This document shows positions 54,561 through 64,000 of a stretch of DNA of 64,000 nt, one piece after another. The translations under genes were made by a program, and so were the position numbers. How positions within the stretch are numbered: position 1 is the first letter of the stretch; each line of letters starts with the position of its first letter. The notes beneath the pieces were generated by a model. That model was not told where the DNA came from. It ran no database searches and saw only the letters and a list, made by a program, of their open reading frames with translations. This stretch comes from Leptodactylus fallax (lineage: Eukaryota > Chordata > Amphibia > Anura > Leptodactylidae), in the NCBI GenBank assembly GCA_947044405.1, contig CAMRHE010000170.1, positions 124,001-188,000 of the forward strand, read 5' to 3'.

Positions 54561-55052
54561 TTGTAAATTGTTTGGGAAATCTTTTTGTATCCAAATCCAG
54601 CTTTAAACTTCTCCACAAAAGTATCACGGACCTGCCTGGTGTGTTCCTTGGTCTTCATGATGCTCTCTGCGCTTTAAACAGAACCCTGAGACTATCACAG
54701 AGCAGGTGCATTTATACGGAGACTTGATTACACACAGGTGGATTATATTTATCATCATCAGTCATTTAGGACAACATTGGCTCATTCAGAGATCCTCACT
54801 GAACTTCTGGAGTGAGTTTTCTGCACTGAAAGTAAAGGGGCCGAATAATATTGCACGCCCCACTTTTCAGTTTTTTATTTTTTACAAAAGTTTAAAATAA
54901 CCAATAAATTTCGTTCCACTTCACAATTGTGTCCCACTTGTTGTTGATTCTTCACCAAAAAATAAAAATTTTATATCCTTATGTTTGAAGCCTGAAATGT
55001 GGCAAAAGGTTGAAAAGTTCAAGGGGGCCGAATACTTTGGCAAGGCACTGTA

Positions 55053-55412
55053 GCCTATTACAATAGAGCTGCTCTGGGTCCTACAGGACCCAGAGCAGCT
55101 CTTACAGATGCTGATCCTGGCAGATCACGTGACCGCCGGGTCAGAGGGGAGCCGCAACATGGCGGCGCCCATAGCAGTGTATACAGAGCTCATTGAGTGC
55201 TGTATACACAGCGAGCAGGAAGGCAGGGAAAGTAATAAACCTTCCCTGCCTTCTCTCTGGGAAATCCAGCTGAAGTTACAGCCGGCTCCCCATTTCAACA
55301 GCTGCATGATTTCATGCAGCTGCTGAGTTCTGCTTGGACGTACTGGTACGTCCTTGCAGAACTAGACAACCACCTTCCGGACGTATATACTCTATGGGCG
55401 GTCAGAAAGTGG
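55053..55412. mobile_element. MITE fragment, right end at TTAA
   Basis: Contains a long palindrome GAGCTGCTCTGGGTCCT / AGGACCCAGAGCAGCTC at about 55,066-55,101 and other inverted pieces (GGACGTACTGGTACGTCC at 55,337-55,354). It ends CAGAAAGTGG then TTAA in Tc1-E sequence. The left end is cut by Tc1-D. Confidence 0.5.
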
Positions 55413-56654
55413 TTAAATTTGGTGTTATCGCTCTCACACTCTCTCATACTGGTCTCTGGAAGTTAAAAATGGCACCTCATGGCAAATAACTCTGTAGATT
55501 AAAAAAAAAAAAAGAAAAAAAAGAATTGTTGCTCTACATAAATATGACCTAGGCTATAAGAACATTGCCAACACCTGAAACTGAGCTGCAGCACGGTGGC
55601 TAAGACTTTACTGCGGTTTAAGACAGGTTCCACTCTGAACAGGCCTCACCATGGTCGACCAAAGAAGTTGAGTGCACGTGCTCAGCGTCCTATCCAGAGG
55701 TTGTATTTGCAAAAAAGATTTATGAGTGCTGCCAGCATTGCTGAAGAGGTGGAAAGGGTGGTGGTGGGGGAAAGGGAAGTCAGTGCATGGCTGCATGATG
55801 CACAAGAAAGCCCACGAACATCTTGCTGAAGACAAGCAGACTAAGTACTGGTTCCAGTAATCCATGTCTTTAGTCTGCTTGTCTTTAGCAAACGGTTTGA
55901 GACCAAGATAAACTTATTTGATTCAGATGGTGTCAATCGTGTATGGCAGGAACCAGGCGAGGAGTACAAAGAGAAGTGTGTCTTGCATGGTGGTGGAAGT
56001 GTCATGGTTTGAGGCTACATGAGTGCTGCTGGCTGTGGGGAGCTAAAGTTCCATTGAGGGAACCATGAATGCCAACATGTACTGTGACATACTGAAGCAG
56101 AGCATGATCCCTTTCCTTTGGAGACTGGGCCGCAGGGTAGTATTCCAACATGATAATGACTGCAAACACACCTCGAAGACGACCACTGTTTTGCTAAAGA
56201 AACTGAGGGTAAAGGTGCAGGACTAGCCAAGCATGTCTCCAGGCCTAAACCCAATTAAGCATCAGTGGCGCATTCTCAGACAGAACTTGGAGGAGCACAA
56301 GGTCACTAACATCCACCAGCTCTGTGATATCGTCATTGAGGAGTGGAAGAGGATTCCAGTGGCAACCTGTGACACTCTAGAACTCCATGCCTAAGAGGGT
56401 TAAGGCAGTTTGGAAAATAATGGTGGCCACCAATCTCACTTGGGGTGCACTCACTTGTGTTGCCAGATGTTTAGACATTAATGGCTGTGTGTTGAGTGAT
56501 TTTGATGGCACACCAAATTTACAGTGTTATACAAGGTGAACACTGACTACTTTAGATCATATCAAAGTGTCGTATCTTCAGTGTTGTCTCATGAAAATAT
56601 ATAATGAAATAATTACAAAAATGTGAGGGATGTACTCACTTTTGTGAGATACTG
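55413..56654 (+). mobile_element. Tc1/mariner relic (Tc1-E)
   Basis: Plus-strand Tc1-type transposase remnants: 55,596-55,829 encodes RPHHGRPKKLSARAQRP (GRPR-like linker), and later TATTCCAACATGATAATGAC (56,139-56,158, catalytic Asp region) and CCAGGCCTAAACCCAATTAAG, where the Glu codon is lost. The right terminal repeat ends CACTTTTGTGAGATACTG at 56,654 followed by TA. The left end is missing and there are deletions. Confidence 0.8.
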
Positions 56655-56868
56655 TAACACTATTCTTCAGATGGGACCTTCTGACCTCCAAGCAGTCAGA
56701 TGTAGCTGTTGTACTGCTGGTGGAGAACCGAGCCCTGGGACAGTAAGTCTGCAACTTGTGGCAGAGTACAAAAGGTTTCCTCCAACATCTTCAGTGTTGT
56801 CCCATGAAAATATTTAATGAAATAATTACAAAAATGTGAGGGGTGTAATCACTTTTGTGAGATACTGT
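56580..56868 (+). repeat. Tandem duplication of the Tc1-E 3' terminal repeat
   Basis: About 76 bp at 56,580-56,655 recurs at 56,793-56,868 (GAAATAATTACAAAAATGTG and following). The 137 bp between are unrelated to the Tc1 end. Confidence 0.8.
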
Positions 56869-56911
56869 ATATCTACTCTACTAACTAGTAGAAAGGCTAT
56901 CGCTTCCTTAA

Positions 56912-57349
56912 AGGGGTTGTCTGGGATAAAATCATATTTATACACTAAGCTAAACACCCTCCCCCTGCCTAACTTCTAGCTTACTCACTTTACACAAAAT
57001 GTATATTTACCTAGATCGCCGGGGCGGTCATGTGAACGCCCCAGGCACATTTTCCGATTTTCCAGTGATGTTCCTTTTCACCGTTTCCAGACAGGTAAGT
57101 ATGACGGGGTGGGGGGGGGGTCTGAGTTAGTTAGTTAGGAAGGGCTAGTAGTGGGCGGGCTAGTTAGGGAAACAGGGAGGGGGTGTGAAGGAGTGAGAGA
57201 GGGAGGGGGAGGGAGTGTGAGTCAGATCTTAGTGAAGAGAAACCCAGAAATCACTCAAAACAATGCTAAAGGCATTTGGGTGCAACCCATTAATAGCACA
57301 AACAGACCTTTTTAAAAAAATAAATAAAAAAAATGCCTGGAAAACCCCT
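56912..57349. mobile_element. TTAA-target MITE
   Basis: 438 bp; ends AGGGGTTGTCTGGG and the complement of AGGGGTTTTCCAGG; TTAA at 56,908-56,911 and 57,350-57,353. No coding capacity. A G-run near 57,110-57,120 and (TTAG)-like repeats near 57,125-57,140. Confidence 0.85.
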
Positions 57350-57464
57350 TTAAATTACTTGAGACTTTGGAACCGTTTTTTGAAATTTGCAACATAGAGT
57401 TGGAATCCTGAAGCTGCTCCAAGTTCAGCCCTGATTCTTCACTTTCTCCAATCTAATGTGACTA

Positions 57465-57884
57465 TGTGAACCTAGAGGGCGCTAGGGAGCGACCCAAGGC
57501 CAGCCCTGAAAAGGCCCTCAGCCACACCTTTGAGTGGGGGGGCATATCTCCAGAAGGCTGGAGAAACCTGCATGGAGCAGGAAATCGTGGAACCAGCCAA
57601 GGACAGAGAGGCGGTCTGTCCTAGGATGGCTGAGGTCCACGGGGGACTTTTGCTTGAGATGAGCATTAGTCAGCCTAGATAGGGGTCAAGGAGTGAGTAA
57701 GTGCCCTAACTGTGGCCCAGGCTGTTTTTTGTTTTGTTATGTTGCACTTAAGCTGAAATAAAGCCAATTTGCTTTAAATTGGCAACGTCTGAACACTGTC
57801 TCTCCGGCGCCCAGTACCACGAACCACTGCTGTTGGGACCAGGAGTCTGCCGCCATTTGAGACTAATCCCCCCAAATTTTCACA
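57465..57884 (+). repeat. Capture element 5' LTR
   Basis: Direct repeat of 62,035-62,453. Polyadenylation signal AATAAA at 57,757-57,762. TG...CA ends. Confidence 0.88.
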
Positions 57885-57886
57885 TA

Positions 57887-57905
57887 TGGTGCTATGGATT
57901 CGGGC
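57887..57905 (+). other. Primer-binding-site-like sequence
   Basis: TGGTGCTATGGATTCGGGC starts with the TGG that complements a tRNA CCA end. The first six bases (TGGTGC) fit a glycine-type tRNA end, but the rest does not match well from memory, so the primer is not assigned. Confidence 0.4.
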
Positions 57906-58376
57906 ATAAAGAGATCCACGCAAGTCCTGGAAGACAAGTTGGTGACTGCAGTACTGCTAAGTGTGCATTGTGGCCTACAGCTGGAAGAAATCTGTGATTT
58001 CAACTGAGAAACCCAGGAAGGGGTGAGTGGAATTGCAACATAGCAAAGTGTGTGCAAAACTGGTGAAAGTAAAACTCTGGAAGAGGAATCCAGGGAATGG
58101 ACTTTGTGTATACTGTGGCTCAGAAGTCTGTAAAGTGCTTGCTGATGGCAAGAAAGTAAGCAATGTGTGTAGAAGCTGGATATTGCAAACAGTCTATGTG
58201 AAAGGCTATGGTGCCATGTCTGTGTTTTCTGTGGAAGACAGAAGAAAATGCTGGTTGTTGTAGTGCCACATAAGTTAAGTGTTTGAATACATGTGACTGC
58301 AGAAGATAGCAAAAAAAGTTGCTGCCGGTTGAACCCAAGGTTGCTGTGGAATATTGTGTAATCTTGTTAGTAAACC

Positions 58377-59463
58377 ATGGGCAAGAAAAAGAGAATTTCA
58401 GCTTGTAAAAAAGCAGAGAAGTTATGCACAGGTTTATTAGTGCAGCAGTCTGAATGCAGAGAGACACAAAACCCGGAGCAGAGCATGTGGAGTGCAAGTA
58501 AAGATAATGGGTTGCATGAGAGTGACTTAGTTTTTCTGAAGCACCTCTATTCTATGAATGAATATGTCCCTGCTGACAAGGTGTCTCATACTTGAGTGCA
58601 TCAAAGCGCCAAAGATGAAAATATTATGGTGCAGCAGCTTCTAGATGAGATTAAAACCATCAGGTTCATTTATGAGGATGAAATATCTGATTGGAAATGG
58701 CAACTTGAGGTATCAGAAAAAGAGAACCTTAAGTTAAAGAAAGAGCTTGAGACTATAAAGAGTTCATATCCTAGTCACTGTGAAAATGTGGTACTGGGTT
58801 TGCCTGGAATGGACTGTGTCACTAAGAAGGAGTTTGCAGAAATTAAATGCGCTCTATCTAATAAAGTTATACAGAGTGTGGAACAAAAGCAAGTGCTTGA
58901 GAAGCAATTGCAGGATTTTAAAGGAGCAGCATGTCCAAGACTCCATTGTCAAAGAGAGTGTCATTGAAAAATTAAGAGATGACCTTGAAACTGCTAAATG
59001 TGAGAGAAGTGAATTTTTGCAGTGTTAGTCAGAATGTCTGGATGACCAAGTCAGGAAGTGTGAAAAACTTTCGGCTGCATTAACTGACAAAGAAAATGAA
59101 ATTGCAGAGCTTAGGAAGCATGTGTCTGACCAAGAGAGCGATTTAGAATCTGTGGTGCAGACATTGCAGTCAGAGCAAAACTTGCATGAACTAAAGCAGG
59201 TTCGCCTAAATAGTGAAGTCAACGAATGGCGAAGCAGAGCTGGAGTTCTGGAACAAAGAGAAATGGAACTCAAAGCTAGAATATGTAGCCTGGAGAGGGC
59301 GCTCTCAGGATCTTGTGAAGATAATGAGAAATTGTCTGTTTTGGTGCAAAATAAAGACAAAGAATTGATGTAGATGTCGTCTGTCCATGTTCAGAAAGTG
59401 CAAGCCTTACAGGAGAGTCACAAAAAAGTAGAGACTCAACTTCAAGTGCTGCAACTACAGTAA
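58377..59463 (+). pseudogene. Captured coiled-coil segment, origin not identified
   Basis: A long heptad-rich coding region. 58,377-58,967 is one frame with a single TGA at 58,593-58,595. A frameshift near 58,920 moves to the next frame, which continues to 59,463 with TAG at 59,026-59,028, TAG at 59,371-59,373 and TAA at 59,461-59,463. Typical stretches: KKEFAEIKCALSNKVIQS, KLRDDLETAKCERSEF, RSRAGVLEQREMELKARI. It is rich in Glu, Lys, Leu, and resembles vesicle or cytoskeletal coiled-coil proteins, but I cannot name the parent gene. The start at MGKKKRISACKK could be the element's own initiation region. Confidence 0.6.
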
Positions 59464-59519
59464 AAGTCACAGAAGGGGACAGGTTTCAAGCAGAACTGCT
59501 AGACAAGGCAAACGGTCTG

Positions 59520-60125
59520 CAGGCGGAATTGAATAATGTCACAGGGCTTCTTTCTCAAGCAGACAGCAAGTTTATCAAACTTTCCAAAGATTTTTCTGCA
59601 CTAGAATCTCAGCTTCAGGACACTCAGGAACTTTTGCAAGATGAAACTCGACAGAAGATTGACCTTAGTACAAAACTAAAACAAATGGAAGATGAGAAAA
59701 ATGGTTTCCTTGAGCAACTAGAGGAAGCGGAGGAAGCAGAAAGAGATTTGACAAAGCAGATTTCAACACTGCAGGCTCAGGTGACTGATATGAAGAAAAA
59801 AATGGAGGATAGTATTGGGTCCTTGGACTCTGTTGAAGAACTAAAGGAAAAGTTGCAAAAGGAGCTAGAAGCTACAAATCAACGGTTTGAAGAGAAGGCT
59901 GCTGCTTATGACAAACTTGAGAAGACGAAAATTAGACTTCAGCAGGAACTAGAAGATATAGGTGTAGATCTTGATCATCAACGTCGGATTGTGTCAAATT
60001 TGGAAAAGAAGCAGAAAAAGCTTGATCAGCTGCTTGGTGAAGAGATGGCTCTTTCTGCGCACTGCGCACTGAAATGGAGGATTTGGTTAGCTCCAAGGAT
60101 GAAGTTGAGAAAAACCTGGAATTAG
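59520..60125 (+). pseudogene. Captured non-muscle myosin heavy-chain tail segment
   Basis: Open from ATG 59,529 for 198 codons. [19 protein letters not shown]-type repeats, [53 protein letters not shown] and FDQLL-like DQLLGEEM follow the order of the coiled-coil tail of class II non-muscle myosin (MYH9/MYH10/MYH11 group). After a frameshift at about 60,050-60,075 the next myosin words [11 protein letters not shown] appear in the following frame. No motor domain. Continuous coding without introns over this length suggests a cDNA origin; vertebrate myosin tails are split into many exons. Confidence 0.85.
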
Positions 60126-61723
60126 TGCAGATATTGTATGAGAACAAAGCTAATGCTTATGACAGGCTGGAAAAGGCCAAGAGAGAATTGGACCTCCAGA
60201 TAGAAGACATGAGAATTCAGTCTGAGGAAAACCTGTCTAATTTATCTGCTGAGATTGTAGATCTAAAAATGCTTGCTGCTCAACTAAAGCTGCAAGTGGA
60301 CAAACAGGAGGAAGTTGTACGCATCAAGGAACAGCTGGAGTTTCAGATGGATCAAGTGAAGCGCGAGTCAGACATAAAGTTGGAAGAGCACACTTTTCAG
60401 ATAGAACAGTTAAAAACCGAAGTTGAATCTAAAAGAGAAGAATTGGATCGATTGCAGCAGTCTTTATCCAATACTGAACAGTCGGCATCTGCACTATCTT
60501 CAAAGCTGGCAGCGCTAGAAGCTGAGAAGGACTCGCTGCAGAGCCTGTTAACCTCTAAAGAATCAGAGCTGTTATCCCTGAAAAATGTGATTCAAGAAAC
60601 AGAGTCTTTATTCAACCAAGAGCAAGATAAGAGAGCCACTGAGATACGGGACTTGAATGAAAGACTTGACAAAAAGTCTGCAGATGAGCAGAAGCTTTAT
60701 CAGAAGATGTTGGAGGGTCAGTTCAATATAATTCAGGGAACAGTGAGGGAAGCAGAAAATATCATCCAGGATGCTGACCTGACAAATGTTAGAAGAACAC
60801 TGCAGAATATCCTAGAATTAGGAGACATAGTGGATAAAGAGATGGCATCTACATCTGCTGCCATAGAAGATGCAATGAGAAAGATTGAGGAAGATCTGCA
60901 AGTTGCAATAGTAAAAAAGGAGATTGAGGCAGCTCAGAGAAATATGGCGATGAAGAAAGTTCTGGAGCTGGAATCAGAGATTTGTGCTCTACAGAAGGCA
61001 TTAGAATTGGAGAAAGCTGCCAGCATAGAGGCAGAGAAAGCAGAGACCTTAAGGCAGCCAGAACCTGTAACCAAAAAGCATCTGGGTACTGACAGTAAAA
61101 ACTGTGATGTTGAAAACTTGGTATCCCAGTCCTCCGGTGTTAGCACAGGGAATGAAAATAACTTGGAGAATGTTGAGATGACGATATCACCAGCTCCTGT
61201 ACTGTCAGAAAGTGGTTGGCACGAAAATTCTTGCAATCTATCACAGTACCGCAACATGCCTCCAGGAAGTTTTGCGTATGAGAAAGAGGAGGTAAGACTA
61301 GAGTATGGAAGTGGTTCTCCTGCTGCCGTACAGGTGTGGAAGCATTATACAGAAACCATTCCAATATATGATGTGGCAGTTGTTAAAGACATACCAGAAA
61401 ATGTGGTTCAGTGTGATCTATTTTGTGAGGGTGTACTGTATGGTCCTCGTGCAGAAGGAGAAGATATTGCGGTACAGAGCTTGTGTATCTCAAACAAAGA
61501 GGAGAGAAAGCAGCCTATGTCTCCTAAACTTCTAAGCCTTGATGGTGATGGCAAAGTTTGCTTTGAGATGAAGGTTATGGAAAAAGTACCTGTGAAACAG
61601 TTATACTCTAAAGACATTGATGTGCATGAAGTACGTGTTATTTGGTCTCTGAGCTCCTGTGGATTCGTGATAGGTGAAGATGAAGATTCTTACAGCTATT
61701 TACTAAAGGGATCAAAGTCATGA
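60074..61723 (+). CDS. Chimeric ORF: myosin tail end, HIP1/HIP1R coiled coil, HNRNPU-like SPRY start
   Basis: A 549-codon open frame. Residues 1-30 continue the myosin tail ([11 protein letters not shown]). Residues about 78-320 match the HIP1/HIP1R coiled coil and the region after it: [48 protein letters not shown], and [19 protein letters not shown]. Compared with known HIP1 proteins, the stretch before IVDKEM and the whole I/LWEQ actin-binding domain are missing, and the C-terminal helix words (VLELE) come directly after. Residues about 320-488 are unassigned. From about 489, [14 protein letters not shown] and [17 protein letters not shown] are the SPRY domain of an HNRNPU-like protein. 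It ends in TGA 61,721-61,723; SPRY coding continues in the same frame beyond. Whether it is translated is unknown. Confidence 0.8.
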   Translation: MEDLVSSKDEVEKNLELVQILYENKANAYDRLEKAKRELDLQIEDMRIQSEENLSNLSAEIVDLKMLAAQLKLQVDKQEEVVRIKEQLEFQMDQVKRESDIKLEEHTFQIEQLKTEVESKREELDRLQQSLSNTEQSASALSSKLAALEAEKDSLQSLLTSKESELLSLKNVIQETESLFNQEQDKRATEIRDLNERLDKKSADEQKLYQKMLEGQFNIIQGTVREAENIIQDADLTNVRRTLQNILELGDIVDKEMASTSAAIEDAMRKIEEDLQVAIVKKEIEAAQRNMAMKKVLELESEICALQKALELEKAASIEAEKAETLRQPEPVTKKHLGTDSKNCDVENLVSQSSGVSTGNENNLENVEMTISPAPVLSESGWHENSCNLSQYRNMPPGSFAYEKEEVRLEYGSGSPAAVQVWKHYTETIPIYDVAVVKDIPENVVQCDLFCEGVLYGPRAEGEDIAVQSLCISNKEERKQPMSPKLLSLDGDGKVCFEMKVMEKVPVKQLYSKDIDVHEVRVIWSLSSCGFVIGEDEDSYSYLLKGSKS

Positions 61724-61858
61724 AATGGGATGGCTGAAGACTATGGCGAGAAATGTGATGAAAATGATGTTATCCCCTGTATGGCGAATTGTGAAGGTGA
61801 TGAAGTAAAACTTGCGTTTGCACAGAATGGCCAGGATCTTGGCGTAGCATTTAAAGTG
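61541..61858 (+). pseudogene. Captured HNRNPU-like SPRY domain
   Basis: From [11 protein letters not shown] (61,541) through an in-frame TGA (61,721-61,723) to [15 protein letters not shown] and [14 protein letters not shown] (61,858). Words and order agree with the SPRY domain of HNRNPU more closely than with HNRNPUL1, from memory. The nucleotide-binding and RGG regions of HNRNPU are absent. After 61,858 the frame stays open into the LTR (to 62,059) with no recognised domain. Confidence 0.85.
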
Positions 61859-62013
61859 ATGAGAAAACGGAGAACTCGATGGAGCGGTATTTGGAAGAAA
61901 AGACCGCCAGATTGGGACTTCTGGAGAGACACTGGACAGGCATACATGGTTGAAGAGGGACTTCGACATAGGATGTCTCGTCCCATTGTAGCTCACCCCA
62001 TGGGTAGTGAGCT

Positions 62014-62024
62014 GAGGGGGAGGG
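62014..62024 (+). other. Capture element polypurine tract
   Basis: GAGGGGGAGGG, 10 bases before the 3' LTR start at 62,035. Confidence 0.65.
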
Positions 62025-62034
62025 TATGTGAGTA

Positions 62035-62453
62035 TGTGAACCTAGACGGCGCTAGGTAGCAACCCAAGGCCAGCCCTGAAAAGGCCCTCAGCCACACCTT
62101 TGGGTGGGGGGCGTATCTCCAGAAGGCTGGAGAAACCTGCATGGAGCAGGAAATTGTGGAACCAGCTAAGGACAAAGAAGCGGTCTGTCCCAGGAGGGCT
62201 GAGGTCCATGGGGGACTTTTGCTTGAGCTGAGCATTAGTCAGCCTAGATAGGGGTCAAGGAGTCAGTAAGTGCCCTAACTGTGGCCCAGGCTGTTTTTTG
62301 TTTTGTTATGTTGCACTTAAGCTGAAATAAAGCCATTTTGCTTTAAATTGGCACCGTCTGAACGCTGTCTCTCCGGCGACCAGTACCACGAACCACTGCT
62401 GTCAGGACCAGGAGTCTGCCGCCATTTGAGACTAATCCCCCCAAATTGCCACA
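62035..62453 (+). repeat. Capture element 3' LTR
   Basis: 419 bp copy of 57,465-57,884; TGTGAACC start and CCACA end. Confidence 0.88.
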
Positions 62454-63109
62454 CTAGTCAAGAAAAAGATGTAAGACCAAGTACTTTAACCCTTTAAATA
62501 TGCAGGGTATTTTGTACATTAATGCTCAGCGAGTAGAGATGAGTGAATCGAAGCTGACGAACTGGAATTCGATCCGAATTTCAGGAAATCTTCGATTAAC
62601 CTCGATTATGGATTTTCTCATGCTTCGATGCATCGAATCACATTTTTTCATAAAATGGCTGCTGCACATGTTAGGACAAGGGGCAAGGGACTCTGGGAAC
62701 GCGGGATTACCCACAATGCCATGCATGAAGCTAATCAGCAGCCAGCCGGCACTGTGATGTCAGAGCCCTATAAAAACCCTTGGCCATTTTAGGTTCAGTC
62801 ATTTCACATCGCTCTTACTGTAGGGACAGACGTCGGCAGGAGCTAGGGAAAGACATAAAACAGATAGAAGTTCAGGGAAAGAGGCTGAGCCTTAGAATTG
62901 TAGGGAAAGGATAGGGAGGAATTGAGAGAAGAATTTGGGGTGGTTGCAGGGTCATTTACAGCAAGAATTTGCAGCATAATTGACATTGCAGCACTCGCTG
63001 CCGTTATACTGCTGCTGCTCATTACTCATACCTGAGTCTTCAAGGTGGAACACAACACAACAGCAGTGCAGTACAGCAAAAAACAGTGAATTATCATACA
63101 CTAATATCT

Positions 63110-63560
63110 GCATGTATCTGTGAAAACGCTTTTTTAAAGGCGTTTATTATAAGGGGCTTATTCACTGTTCTTCCACAACATAACATTACAGGCCATTTGT
63201 CAGTACTACTGTGCCAAAGAAATCTGAATTATCATCCAGTAATATCTGCACTTATCTGTAATAAACGCCTTTAACGTGGGAAAAGACATAACGACCATAT
63301 TCGTCATTTTGTTACCAGTATAAAGTTGCTGGCCATTTATCAATACAGTATTGTCAATAATAATTCAATAATTCTTAGCAGTTATCACTTATTTAAAGGT
63401 GTTTATTAGTGTGTATACCCATAAGGAGGACCATATTCACCATTTTGTTACCAGTATAAAGTTGCAGGCCATTTATGAAAACAGTATTGTCAATAATTCA
63501 ATAATTCTGAGCTACAAATCTCTGCCTTTATCACGCTTTTTTATTGGTGTTCATTAGTGA
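63110..63560. repeat. Imperfect tandem repeats, about 145 bp period
   Basis: Three units share TTTATTA, ATTCACCATTTTGTTACCAG, TATAAAGTTGCAGGCCATTTA and ACAGTATTGTCAATAATTCA, in that order, with drift. Confidence 0.65.
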
Positions 63561-63894
63561 GGAAGAAATAAGGGGCATATTTGCCGTTCTCTTCACAGTA
63601 GAAAATAACAGGCCTTTTTGCCCTTTGCAATTATGTTTTTTCATCAAACAGTATGTCAGACAGAGAAGCGAGAGGCCATGCATAGGAAAGGGCCACAGGC
63701 CTAAATGTTTCACAGGTCGCAGCAGAGTAAGGGGGCGTGGCAGCAGGGGTCAGTTACAGAGGCCTAAGCTACCAATGTCAAGTAGCGGCCGTGTCTTGAC
63801 CAGCAACCCAACGGTTGTAGACTGGTTGACTCGGTCATCCAATTCACTCCAAATCACATCAGACACCCCCAGCCAAGAGTCGGTGGGTTCATGA
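63544..63894 (+). pseudogene. Basic N-terminal region of a probable hAT transposase
   Basis: 116 codons open, ending at a TGA near 63,892. It includes RVRGRGSRGQLQRPK, SSSGRVLTSNPTVVDWLT and DTPSQESVGS. This type of Arg/Gly then Ser/Thr-rich leader precedes hAT transposases in frog repeats as I recall them. After the stop no clear continuation is seen to 64,000. Confidence 0.4.
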
Positions 63895-64000
63895 GACACA
63901 ACCCGTAGTTGGCATGGCCCGGCAGCAGGCCCTGTGCCCTCACGTGTCCTCAACCTGCCTCTGTCCTTTTCTGTTCCCTCAGCTAGAGAAGTACTCTATG

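Larger units (their letters stand above)
52310..55050 (-). mobile_element. Tc1/mariner relic (Tc1-D), split and partly unreadable
   Basis: Outer ends CAGTGCCTTGCGAAAGTATT and its near complement, with TA at 52,308-52,309 and 55,051-55,052. Transposase-coding DNA is recognisable at 52,500-52,620 and 54,207-54,680 on the minus strand, for example the family start encoded near 54,658 (MKTKEHTRQVRDT). Two stretches (52,610-53,084; 54,372-54,560) are reduced to G, T and C runs. The middle (53,085-54,200) is foreign DNA. Confidence 0.8.
57465..62453 (+). mobile_element. LTR element carrying captured host gene segments
   Basis: LTRs of 420 bp (57,465-57,884) and 419 bp (62,035-62,453), both TGTGAACC...CACA, about 22 differences by eye (about 5%). 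A PBS-like TGGTGCTATGG begins two bases after the left LTR, and a purine tract GAGGGGGAGGG lies about ten bases before the right LTR. ACTA occurs at both outer edges and may be the target duplication (on the right it overlaps the last base of the LTR). Interior of 4.15 kb has no gag, protease, RT or integrase. Instead it carries, all in + orientation: an unassigned coiled-coil block, a non-muscle myosin tail segment, a HIP1/HIP1R segment and an HNRNPU-type SPRY segment. It would need enzymes from another LTR element to move. Confidence 0.85.
62530..64000 (+). mobile_element. Start of a hAT-like element, cut by the window edge
   Basis: From GTAGAGATGAGTGAATCG (62,531) the DNA resembles a common frog repeat family. 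CCCTATAAAAACCC at about 62,768-62,780 is a good TATA box. A region of imperfect tandem repeats (63,110-63,560) is followed by a basic coding stretch at 63,544-63,894. The class is inferred from that peptide; the transposase catalytic part lies beyond the window. Confidence 0.5.

Noticed and set aside
57884..62034. Normal host genes for myosin, HIP1R or HNRNPU
   Set aside because: Only fragments are present, fused in one strand without introns or the proteins' other domains, and bounded by LTRs.

Overview
The window reads as intergenic DNA from a large, repeat-rich anuran (frog or toad) genome. This is an inference from the mobile-element mix: DIRS, Penelope, Ty3/Gypsy with and without chromodomain, L2/CR1-type LINEs, an L1/Tx1-type LINE, several Tc1/mariner families, hAT, and TTAA-target and TA-target MITEs. 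I found no host gene in its own locus, no rRNA gene and no CRISPR array. Almost every coding-looking stretch is a mobile-element gene, usually broken, and many elements are nested.

Layout. 1-10,390: a DIRS retrotransposon (DIRS A, + strand) whose gag is split by a complete young Ty3/Gypsy element (381-7574; 991-bp LTRs with about 5 differences; AAAG target duplication). Gag and pol of that Gypsy are open and joined by a likely -1 frameshift site. 10,860-12,420: diverged tandem repeats and a hAT transposase relic. 12,426-15,757: a minus-strand L2/CR1-type LINE. 15,771-25,600: a second DIRS (DIRS B, - strand), split in its recombinase by a chromodomain Ty3/Gypsy (16,379-21,665; GTTGT duplication) and carrying a tRNA-derived SINE in gag. 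26,230-41,875: two Penelope-like elements (PLEs) in opposite orientation, peppered with a Tc1, a TA-flanked MITE, another Tc1, a hAT that itself contains a third Tc1, and a TTAA element that contains a solo LTR. 42,500-46,105: L2 LINE. 46,106-52,307: a second, older minus-strand chromovirus, interrupted by a 288-bp Penelope fragment and by L1/Tx1 pieces. 52,310-57,349: Tc1 relics, MITEs and two stretches that look like sequencing or assembly damage. 62,530-64,000: start of another hAT-type element.

The most unusual object is at 57,465-62,453. It is an LTR-bounded element (420/419-bp LTRs, about 5% diverged, with a purine tract and a PBS-like site) that has no recognisable gag or pol. Its interior carries intron-less pieces of several unrelated host genes on one strand: a coiled-coil block I cannot assign, a non-muscle myosin heavy-chain tail segment, a HIP1/HIP1R coiled-coil segment with internal deletions, and the SPRY domain of an HNRNPU-like protein. 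A 549-codon ORF spans the end of the myosin piece, the HIP1/HIP1R piece and most of the SPRY piece. This looks like a non-autonomous LTR retrotransposon built by serial capture of host cDNAs.

Other points of interest are a GTTAAAC-TGA frameshift signal in the young Gypsy, two hammerhead-ribozyme folds tied to Penelope sequences, a hairpin-plus-31-bp-minisatellite module shared by two unrelated DNA transposons, and three Tc1 families with different catalytic spacing (DD34E, DD35E, DD37E) that each need only one to three repairs to be open. Family names come from my recognition of motifs, without any database search.
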